The notes under the pieces were generated by a model, which made no database searches, had not been told where the DNA came from, and saw nothing but the letters and a program-made list of their open reading frames with translations. This document shows, piece by piece, positions 54,215 to 60,833 of a stretch of 64,000 nucleotides of DNA; positions within the stretch are counted from its first letter, which is position 1; every line of letters begins with the position of its first letter. The stretch is from Rhodovastum sp963714255 (GTDB lineage: Bacteria; Pseudomonadota; Alphaproteobacteria; Acetobacterales; Acetobacteraceae): contig CAVQNU010000032.1 in assembly GCA_963714255.1 (NCBI GenBank), forward strand, positions 66,510 through 130,509. The letters run 5' to 3'. Position numbers and translations under genes: made by a program.

Positions 54215-54844
54215 TCAATCCTCCGGGGCTCTGTCATTCGGGCGCGCCGCGGCCGGGTCGCGATAGAGATGCGGCCAGCGGCGCTGCACCGCCTCGCGCG
54301 TGTCGGCATAAGCATAGCAGGTATTCAGCAGCGCCGGGGCGTCCTCGCGCAGGCTCGCGGCCTCGGCGATGCCCTGTTCGGCCAGGTGCCGGCGCCGCTC
54401 CTCGGCGCGGCGCATGCGCACTGGCCAGAGCGTCTGGAACGCCGTGGTGGCCACCTGCTGCAGCAGCTCGCGCAGATGCGTGCAGCCATCGGTGCCGCCC
54501 ACGCGCGCAGTGGCCTCGCGCAGGAAGCCCGGCCTGATGCTCAGGCCGACCAGGCGGCCGAAATTTTGCGCCCCGTCCCGGCAGATCGCGAACGGGCCAT
54601 GTTCGGTCACCGCCTCGCAGGCGATGATGGTCATGTCGTCGTCGATGGTCAGGCGCAGCCACATGTCGTGCAGCGGCTCGCCTGGCGCGATCCAGCCGCC
54701 GCGATCGATGTTTTGAAAGCCCAGCGTCTTGGTGTCGCGAATATGCGCCTCGATGTCGAAATTCCCGTCGCGGCGCTGATAGCCGCGGAGCGCGATGTCG
54801 CGCAAATGCGTCAGCTCGCGGTCTGCAGGCGGGGTCAGCGGCAT
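54215..54844 (-). CDS. DUF2889 family protein
   Basis: The 209-residue product starts MPLTPPADRELTHLRDIALR and contains GYQRRDGNFDIEAHIRDTKT, HDMWLRLTIDDDMTIIACEA, and a C-terminal helical part with GCTHLRELLQQVATTAFQTL. These are the conserved points of DUF2889, a family of unknown function. The invariant GCTHL suggests a metal or substrate site, which is inference. It follows the CinA-like gene on the same strand. Confidence 0.88.
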   Translation of the reverse strand: MPLTPPADRELTHLRDIALRGYQRRDGNFDIEAHIRDTKTLGFQNIDRGGWIAPGEPLHDMWLRLTIDDDMTIIACEAVTEHGPFAICRDGAQNFGRLVGLSIRPGFLREATARVGGTDGCTHLRELLQQVATTAFQTLWPVRMRRAEERRRHLAEQGIAEAASLREDAPALLNTCYAYADTREAVQRRWPHLYRDPAAARPNDRAPED

Positions 54845-54929
54845 GCATGCGTCTCCTCGGTGTGGCGGCGGACGGAGGGCGCCGGCCCGCGCTGCAACCG
54901 GTGGGTGCGCCCGGCGGCGGGCGCGCCGG

Positions 54930-55694
54930 TCAGAGCGGCGGCTCGCCCTGGACCGGCCATGCGCCCAGCGCCTGCATCAGCGCCGTCACCTCGGCGATCG
55001 CCGCTTTGGCCGCCGCCAGGTCCGCCCCTTTGGCGACAATCGCCACCCCGTCGCCGCTGCCGCGGTAATACGGGTAGCTGCCCAGGTCCAGGTCGGGATA
55101 ACGGGCCTGAATCGCGCTCAGCCCCGCGGCGATGCGGCCCTCCGGCAACCGGGCGGCATGCACCGTGCACGAAACGATCTGCGGACCTCCGGCCAGATGC
55201 GGCGCCAGCTCCTCGAACATCGCCTGCATGATGCGCGGCACGCCGGCCAGCACGTGCACATTGCCGATGCTGAAACCGGGCGCGACCGACACCGGATTGT
55301 CGATCAGCACGGCACCGCGCGGCAGTGTCGCCATGCGCTGCCGGGCAGGGTTGAACTCGCCGGGCTTGTAGTGGTGCGCCAAGCGCGCCCAGGCTTGCTC
55401 GTGTTTCTCCCAGGGCACGCCGAAGGCAGCGGCCACGCATTCGCTGGTGATGTCGTCATGGGTGGGACCGATGCCGCCGGTGGTGAACACGTGGTCGAAG
55501 CGGGCGCGCACCTCGTTCACCGTGGCGATGATCGTTTCCGCCGAATCGGGGATCACCCGCACCTCGCGCAGCGGAATGCCGATCTCGCCCAGGCCGGTGG
55601 CGAGGTAGCGAATATTGGCGTCCTGGGTGCGGCCCGACAGCACCTCATTGCCGATCACCAGCAGGCAGGCGGTAGGGTTGGTCCGATCCGGCAT
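54930..55694 (-). CDS. CinA-like competence/damage-inducible molybdopterin-binding domain protein
   Basis: The 254-residue product starts MPDRTNPTACLLVIGNEVLS. The MoCF_biosynth (MogA/CinA N-terminal) fold is shown by GRTQDANIRYLATGLGEIGI and VFTTGGIGPTHDDITSECVA, and later VHVLAGVPRIMQAMFEELAP. There is no C-terminal CinA amidohydrolase domain, so it is the short form. Relatives act on ADP-ribose or NMN-type nucleotides; the exact reaction here is unproven. The ATG at 55694 is chosen over an upstream in-frame start at 55745. Confidence 0.92.
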   Translation of the reverse strand: MPDRTNPTACLLVIGNEVLSGRTQDANIRYLATGLGEIGIPLREVRVIPDSAETIIATVNEVRARFDHVFTTGGIGPTHDDITSECVAAAFGVPWEKHEQAWARLAHHYKPGEFNPARQRMATLPRGAVLIDNPVSVAPGFSIGNVHVLAGVPRIMQAMFEELAPHLAGGPQIVSCTVHAARLPEGRIAAGLSAIQARYPDLDLGSYPYYRGSGDGVAIVAKGADLAAAKAAIAEVTALMQALGAWPVQGEPPL

Positions 55695-55826
55695 CTGGCT
55701 CTCCGTGTGGCTGGGGATGGTGGCAGGGCACCGCCCGCCCACCAAGGGGGCGCGACTTCGGCGACACCAGACGCTATTCTGATAACGACTTCATCTGGCT
55801 CTTTCCCTTGCCATGGAGACCCGATC

Positions 55827-56192
55827 ATGACCCCGGTTCCCGCCGTCACGCTCGCAGCCCTGCTGGCGCTCGGCGGCTGCGCGTCCCTGGCACACCATGC
55901 GGACGACAGCTTCGCGCACACCCAGAAACTCGCCGAGGCGGCCGACCCCGACGCGCAGCTTGATCTGGCGCGGATGTATGCCGATCCCGCAGCCTGGCCA
56001 CAGGCCGCCGGACGGCAGCCGGACCCGGTCATGGCGGCGATGTGGTGCACCATCCTCAAGGTGCAACCGCCGCCCTCGCCCGCGGCACTGGCGCGGGGTC
56101 CGTCCTGTCAGCAGATCATGGCTTCCATTCCGCCGCAGGCGGCGAACCTCGGTGCCTACCTTGCGTCCATGATACCGGACCGTCCGTACTGA
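55827..56192 (+). CDS. Small lipoprotein, hypothetical
   Basis: The 121-residue product starts MTPVPAVTLAALLALGGCAS, with lipobox LGGC and lipidated Cys18. The mature part has AEAADPDAQLDLARMYADPA, reminiscent of a single Sel1/TPR-like helix pair, then MAAMWCTILKVQPP and CQQIMASIPPQAANLGAYLA. GGAG lies upstream of the ATG. No named family is recognised. It converges with the GNAT-Nudix gene. Confidence 0.75.
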   Translation: MTPVPAVTLAALLALGGCASLAHHADDSFAHTQKLAEAADPDAQLDLARMYADPAAWPQAAGRQPDPVMAAMWCTILKVQPPPSPAALARGPSCQQIMASIPPQAANLGAYLASMIPDRPY

Positions 56193-56242
56193 TTGCCGTC
56201 AGGCAACGCATCGCCCGAAAGCCGGCGCTGCCGCCGGCCCGC

Positions 56243-57280
56243 CTACAGGAAATCCCGCAGCAGCGGCACCAGCGGCCGGTCGGCCTCGGGCATCGGGTAG
56301 TCGGCCAGTTTGTCCGGCCGCACCCAGGCCAGCGTCTGGCCCTCGCGCGGCTGCGGTGTACCCTTCCAGCGCCGGCACAGGAATAACGGCATCAGCAGGT
56401 GGAATCGCTCGTAAGCATGCGAGGCAAACGCGAAGGCGGCGAGGCAGTTGGCCGAAACGTCGATGCCGAGTTCTTCCTGCAGTTCGCGGATCAGCGCCGC
56501 CTCGGGCGTCTCGCCCGGGTGCATCTTGCCGCCGGGAAACTCCCACAGCCCGGCCATTTTCTTGCCTTCCGGCCGCCGCGCCAGCAGCACCCGCCCGTCC
56601 ACGTCGATCAGCGCGCAGGCAGCAACCAGCAGCAGCGGCTTCGAGCCGTCCGCCGCCGGCTCGGCCTCGGGCCGGCCGAACAGGTCGTCGCGCGTCGCCT
56701 CGAAGCGCAGCACGTCGTGCTCGCCGCCGCGGGCGACGAAGCTTTCCGTCCCCTCGCCCACATGGCGGAAACCGATCCGGCGCAGCACCGCGATGGAGCC
56801 GGAGTTGTCGGTGGCGACAGTCGCCTCCAGCCGCACCAGATCGAGATTGGCCAGCGCCCAGCGGGCCAGCCGCCCGGCTGCCTCGCTGGCCACGCCATGG
56901 CGCCAGAACCGCCGCCCCACCCAATAGCCCAGCCGCGCGGTGCGCGCCTGGGCATTGATGCGCAGACCGACGCCGCCGACGATGATCTCCCGCTCGCCCT
57001 CGGCGCCCGAAATCACCAGGTGATAGGCCGAGCCGTTCGCCATCGAGTCCCCGGCCGACCGGATCCACTCGTCGGCCAGCGCGCGCGGATACGGGAACGG
57101 CACGGCGGCCAGGTTGCGCGTGACCTCCCAGTCGTTGATCAGCCGGTGCAGTTCGGCCGCATCCTCTGGCCGGTACGGGCGCAGCGCCAGCCGCTCGGTC
57201 GCGAGCGGAGCGAAGCTGCTGGCCGGGGCTGCGGGCTTGAAACTGTGCCGGAGATCGATCTGGGGCTTGCGGACGGACAT
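56243..57280 (-). CDS. GNAT acetyltransferase-Nudix hydrolase fusion
   Basis: The predicted product has 345 residues. The N-terminal half (about 20-185) is a RimJ-like GNAT domain: RLALRPYRPEDAAELHRLIN, RTARLGYWVGRRFWRHGVAS, NSGSIAVLRRIGFRHVGEGT. The C-terminal part (about 210-340) is a MutT-type Nudix domain with the complete Nudix box GGKMHPGETPEAALIRELQE followed by ELGI. A bifunctional protein is predicted: acetylation of an amine or protein, and hydrolysis of a damaged nucleotide such as 8-oxo-dGTP. ATG 57280 is preferred over a start 12 codons earlier. In this group mutT commonly lies beside argJ and secA, as here apart from the intervening rpiA. Confidence 0.92.
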   Translation of the reverse strand: MSVRKPQIDLRHSFKPAAPASSFAPLATERLALRPYRPEDAAELHRLINDWEVTRNLAAVPFPYPRALADEWIRSAGDSMANGSAYHLVISGAEGEREIIVGGVGLRINAQARTARLGYWVGRRFWRHGVASEAAGRLARWALANLDLVRLEATVATDNSGSIAVLRRIGFRHVGEGTESFVARGGEHDVLRFEATRDDLFGRPEAEPAADGSKPLLLVAACALIDVDGRVLLARRPEGKKMAGLWEFPGGKMHPGETPEAALIRELQEELGIDVSANCLAAFAFASHAYERFHLLMPLFLCRRWKGTPQPREGQTLAWVRPDKLADYPMPEADRPLVPLLRDFL

Positions 57281-57357
57281 GACATAGGGAGTGCCGCAAG
57301 CCGGGGCCGGTCGCAAGAGCCGTTATGGGACCGCAGCGAAATCGCAGCGCTGGTGTG

Positions 57358-57560
57358 GCAAGGAAGGCCAGGGCTCTGCCCTGGACCCGCCAAGGGGCAG
57401 TGGCCCCTTGGAACCCATTACTTTTTAGACAGTTGTTAGACGAGGGCGGGGCGGCGGTGAACCGGTTCACTTCCTCACCCCCTTCGTCTAGCAACTGTCT
57501 TAAGTAGCGGGGTCCAGGGCAGAGCCCTGGCCTTCCTTGCCTTCCTTGCCTTCCTTCCCG
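57358..57560. repeat. Dispersed hairpin repeat, copy j (full, with inner palindrome, divergent promoters)
   Basis: The left arm AAGGAAGGCCAGGGCTCTGC and CCAAGGGGC-AGTG-GCCCCTTGG are followed by the inner palindrome at 57427-57500. Then comes AAGTAGCGGGGTCCAGGGCA and GAGCCCTGGCCTTCCTTG, with a run of CCTTCCTTG repeats. It lies between the divergent GNAT-Nudix and rpiA genes, so it cannot serve only as a terminator. Confidence 0.92.
57427..57500. repeat. Inner palindrome of copy j
   Basis: AGACAGTTGTTAGACGAGGG pairs with CCTTCGTCTAGCAACTGTCT, with a few mismatches. The core is GTGAACCGGTTCAC, centred at 57463/57464. Outer stem bases differ from copies d and k, but pairing is kept. Confidence 0.9.
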
Positions 57561-57578
57561 CCGGATAAGGGTCCCCAA

Positions 57579-58301
57579 ATGCGCAAGCCCAAGGACACCG
57601 CCGACCCACAAGCCGCCTTCAAGCAAACAGCAGCCGAGCACGCCGCCGGCTTCGTCCGCTCCGGCATGACCGTCGGGCTTGGCACCGGCAGCACCGCCAT
57701 TTTCGCCACCAGGCGCATCGCCGCGCTACTGCGCGCGGGCGTGCTGCGCGATATCGCCGGCATCGCCACCTCGGTCGCCGTCCGCCAGGAAGCGGACCGG
57801 CTCGGCATTCCGATGCTGACGGACGACATGCCGCAGCCCATCGACCTGACCATCGACGGCGCCGATGAGGTCGATCCCCGGCTGAACCTGATCAAGGGCG
57901 GCGGCGGCGCGCTGCTGCGCGAGAAAATCGTCGCACAGGCCAGCGCGCGGGTGATCATCGTCATCGACGACAGCAAGCTCACGCCGCAGCTTGGCACGGG
58001 CATGGCGTTGCCGGTGGAGGTGCTGGAATTCGGCTGGCGGTCGCAGGCGCGGTTCCTGGCCGCGCTGGGCGCGAAGCCGGTGCTGCGCCGCGCCGCGGAC
58101 GGCACCGCGGCGCGCACCGACCAGGGCAATCTGGTCATCGATGCCAGCTTCGGCCCGATCGCCGACTCCGACGATCTGGCCGGCGCCCTCGCCGCGCGCG
58201 CCGGCATCGTGGAACACGGGCTGTTCCTCCACCTGGCGCAGGATGTCATCGCCGCCGGCGCCGGTGGTGTCCGGCACCTGCGGCGGGATCAGCTCCGGTA
58301 G
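57579..58301 (+). CDS. rpiA: Ribose-5-phosphate isomerase A
   Basis: The 240-residue product interconverts ribose-5-P and ribulose-5-P in the pentose phosphate pathway. The phosphate loop is GLGTGSTA. The catalytic DLTIDGADEVDPRLNLIKGG and GGALLREKIVAQAS follow, and FGWRSQARFLAALGAKPVLR is the late signature. The ATG has AAGGG upstream. Its end overlaps the convergent argJ stop by 13 bases. Confidence 0.97.
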   Translation: MRKPKDTADPQAAFKQTAAEHAAGFVRSGMTVGLGTGSTAIFATRRIAALLRAGVLRDIAGIATSVAVRQEADRLGIPMLTDDMPQPIDLTIDGADEVDPRLNLIKGGGGALLREKIVAQASARVIIVIDDSKLTPQLGTGMALPVEVLEFGWRSQARFLAALGAKPVLRRAADGTAARTDQGNLVIDASFGPIADSDDLAGALAARAGIVEHGLFLHLAQDVIAAGAGGVRHLRRDQLR

Positions 58302-59518
58302 CTGCCGTTGATGTCGATATAGCCGTGCGTCAGGTCGCAGGTCCAAACCGTGGCACCGCCGCCGCCGAGGCCGAGATCGACCTCGATATGCACCTCGCGG
58401 CCTTTCATATGCGCCACCACCGGGGCTTCGTCATAGCCCGGCACCACGCCGCCGGCGCGCGCCATCCACACCCCGCCCACCGCGACGCTGAGGCGGTCGC
58501 GGTCGGCCGGCTCGCCGGCCTTGCCCACCGCCATGACGATCCGCCCCCAGTTGGCGTCTTCGCCGGCGATCGCGGTTTTGACCAGCGGCGAGTTGGCGAT
58601 CGACAGCGCCACCCGCTTGGCGGATTTCTTCGACACCGCGCCGGCGACATCGATGCGCACCAGTTTCTGCGCGCCCTCGCCGTCGCGCACCACCTGCAGC
58701 GCCAGGTCCAGCAGCAGCTCGGCCAGCGCCGCCCGGAAGCCGCGCAGCAGCCCGCCGCCCAGGGCCGGAATGCGCTTGTGTTGCGCCTGGCCGGTGGCGA
58801 ACAGCAGCACCGTGTCGGAGGTGGAGGTGTCGGAATCGACCGTGGTGCAGTTGAAACTGGCATCCACCCCGCGGCGCAGCAGCCCCTCCAGCACCGAGGC
58901 GGGCAGTTTCGCATCGGTGAACACGAAGCACAGCATGGTCGCCATGTCGGGGGCGATCATGCCGCTGCCCTTGGCGAACCCCTGGATGGTTACCTCAGTG
59001 TCACCGATGCGCGCCGTGCGCACCGCCGCCTTCGGGAAGGTATCGGTGGTCATGATGCCGCGGGCGGCTGCTTCCCAGGCATCCTCGGCCAGTGCCGCGT
59101 GCAGACCCGGCAGGGCGGCGGTCAGCCGTTCGTGCGGCAGCACCTCGCCGATCACGCCGGTGCTCGCCAGCATGACCTCGCGCGGCTTGCAGCCCACCAG
59201 CTTCGCCGCCGCCTCGGCCGAGGCGCGCGCCGCCTCGGCCCCGGCGCGGCCGGTGAACACGTTGGCGTTGCCGGCGTTCACCACCAGCGCCCGCGCCCGC
59301 CCGCCCTTCAGCGCGGCCCGGCACCAGTCCACCGGAATGCCGGGGCACTTGCTGCGGGTGAACACCCCCGCCGCCGTGGTGCCCGGCGCCAGCTCCACCA
59401 TGACGAGGTCGGTGCGCCCTTGGTAGCGGATGCCGGCGGCGGCGGCGCCGAGGCGCACCCCCGCCAAAGGCTTCAGCGCCGGCAGCGCGACGGCAAGCGG
59501 TGAGACGGTCGGGGGCAT
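58289..59518 (-). CDS. argJ: Bifunctional ornithine acetyltransferase / N-acetylglutamate synthase
   Basis: The 409-residue N-terminal nucleophile enzyme recycles acetyl groups in arginine synthesis. Autoproteolysis occurs in APDMATMLCFVF between A193 and T194, which creates the alpha and beta chains with Thr nucleophile. VNAGNANVFTGRAGAEAARA and REVMLASTGVIGEVLPHERL form the oxyanion hole region, and VDSDTSTSDTVLLFATGQAQ follows in the beta chain. It lies 6 bases after the PPIase gene on the same strand and converges with rpiA. Confidence 0.97.
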   Translation of the reverse strand: MPPTVSPLAVALPALKPLAGVRLGAAAAGIRYQGRTDLVMVELAPGTTAAGVFTRSKCPGIPVDWCRAALKGGRARALVVNAGNANVFTGRAGAEAARASAEAAAKLVGCKPREVMLASTGVIGEVLPHERLTAALPGLHAALAEDAWEAAARGIMTTDTFPKAAVRTARIGDTEVTIQGFAKGSGMIAPDMATMLCFVFTDAKLPASVLEGLLRRGVDASFNCTTVDSDTSTSDTVLLFATGQAQHKRIPALGGGLLRGFRAALAELLLDLALQVVRDGEGAQKLVRIDVAGAVSKKSAKRVALSIANSPLVKTAIAGEDANWGRIVMAVGKAGEPADRDRLSVAVGGVWMARAGGVVPGYDEAPVVAHMKGREVHIEVDLGLGGGGATVWTCDLTHGYIDINGSYRS

Positions 59519-59524
59519 GGCGGT

Positions 59525-60412
59525 CTACTTCGGCGGCGGCGGCGGCTCGGCACTGTCGGTCGGGCGCGGAGCGGTGCCGTCGGGGTTGAATTTTTCGACC
59601 TTCACCTGGGCGCGGGCGCTGGCGAGCAGCTTCTGCACCCCCTCCTGGATCATCTGGTTGCGCAGCTCGTCACGAGCCTTCTCGTACGACGGCGGCGGGG
59701 CGGTGCGGCGTTCTTCCACCTTGATGACGTGCCAGCCGTAGCTGGTGTGCACCGGCTTGTCGGAAACCTCGCCTGGCTTGAGCGCGAAAGCCGCCTCGGA
59801 GAACTCGGGCAGCATGTCGCCCTTCTTGAACCAGCCGAGGTCGCCGCCCTGGGCCGCGCCGGGGTCGCTGCTGCGGGCCTTGGCGATGGCGGCGAAGTCG
59901 CCGCCCTTCTTGATCTCGGCGATGATGGCGGTGGCGTCGGCCTCGCTGCCCACCAGGATATGGCGGGCGTGTACTTCGGTCTCGCCCGGCTTGCCGGCGT
60001 ATTCGTGATCGTAGCGGGCGCGCACGGCCTGGTCGGTCACCAGCGGACCCACGTCACGGTGGAACAGCGCCGATTGCAGCGCCTCCTCCTGGGCGAGCGC
60101 CATCTGACGCTGCACCGCCGGGTCCTTGTCCAGCCCCTCCTTGCGGGCCAGCACCGCCACCGCCTTGCGGTCGATGAGCTGGTCGATCAACGCCGTGTAG
60201 AGCGCCTGCTGCGGCATGCTGCGGTATTCGGGGGGCAGGCTTTGCAACGCCTCCTGAACGTCGCTCAGGCGAATCTCGGCGCCGTCCACCCGCGCCACCA
60301 CCGGGTCGGCACCGGCAGGTTGGGCGGGGGCGGGCTGGGCGGCGGCGGGGCCGGCCAGACAGCAAAGGACCGCCAGGGCGGCAAGCGGGGCACTCCAGGC
60401 GACAGGCCGCAT
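59525..60412 (-). CDS. Parvulin-type peptidyl-prolyl cis-trans isomerase (exported)
   Basis: The 295-residue product has signal peptide APLAALAVLCCLAGPAAAQP. A SurA-like helical N domain follows (about 45-140, LSDVQEALQSLPPEYRSMPQ). The PpiC/parvulin domain at about 150-235 includes VHARHILVGSEADATAIIAE, SDPGAAQGGDLGWFKKGDML and PVHTSYGWHVIKVEER. It is a periplasmic chaperone/isomerase for outer-membrane and secreted proteins. The ATG at 60412 follows GGAAGGAAAA. It is divergent from secA across a hairpin repeat and co-directional with argJ, the usual neighbourhood in alphaproteobacteria. Confidence 0.95.
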   Translation of the reverse strand: MRPVAWSAPLAALAVLCCLAGPAAAQPAPAQPAGADPVVARVDGAEIRLSDVQEALQSLPPEYRSMPQQALYTALIDQLIDRKAVAVLARKEGLDKDPAVQRQMALAQEEALQSALFHRDVGPLVTDQAVRARYDHEYAGKPGETEVHARHILVGSEADATAIIAEIKKGGDFAAIAKARSSDPGAAQGGDLGWFKKGDMLPEFSEAAFALKPGEVSDKPVHTSYGWHVIKVEERRTAPPPSYEKARDELRNQMIQEGVQKLLASARAQVKVEKFNPDGTAPRPTDSAEPPPPPK

Positions 60413-60477
60413 GGCGATTTTTCCTTCCAGAAGCGGGCCGGAGTTATGGCCGAATGGACCGGCCGCGACAACAGCAA

Positions 60478-60684
60478 GCAAGGCAAGGCCAGGGCTCCGC
60501 CCTGGACCCGCCAAGGGGCAGTGGCCCCTTGGAACCCATTACTTTTAAGCAGTTGCTTTAAGAGGGGGGTTAGGCGGTGAGCCGGTTCACCGCCTAACCC
60601 CCCTCTCAAAGCAACTGCCTAAGTAGCGGGGTCCAGGGGGCCACTGCCCCTTGGCGGGTCCAGGGCAGAGCCCTGGCCTTCCTT
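60478..60684. repeat. Dispersed hairpin repeat, copy k (full, with inner palindrome, divergent promoters)
   Basis: AAGGCAAGGCCAGGGCTCCG and CCAAGGGGC-AGTG-GCCCCTTGG form the left side. The inner palindrome spans 60545-60622, and the right side has GGGGGCC-ACT-GCCCC and CCAGGGCAGAGCCCTGG. Together with its flanks it is nearly all of the 421-base gap between the divergent PPIase and secA genes. No other feature is seen there. Confidence 0.92.
60545..60622. repeat. Inner palindrome of copy k
   Basis: TTAAGCAGTTGCTTT pairs with AAAGCAACTGCCTAA, GAGGGGGGTTAGGCGGTGA with the complementary CACCGCCTAACCCCCCTC, and the centre is GCCGGTTC at 60581-60588. It has the same architecture as copies d and j with different stem sequence. 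Confidence 0.92.
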
Positions 60685-60833
60685 ACCCCCCGCGTTGACC
60701 GCGCCCGCCTTGGGTCCTATCTGACACTCCTGCCCAACCGACGTAGAGAGGGCGGGCAGCCAGGCAGGGCGACGGCGGACCGGGGGGAACGCCGTCCCGC
60801 TCGCACGGCTGTTTCCGCCCCGGAAGGCTTGTC

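Noticed and set aside
24857..60684. Short frames repeatedly reading phrases like RVQGRALAF at many junctions
   Set aside because: These are translations of the dispersed hairpin repeat, which gives the same peptide in each copy; there is no evidence of expression.
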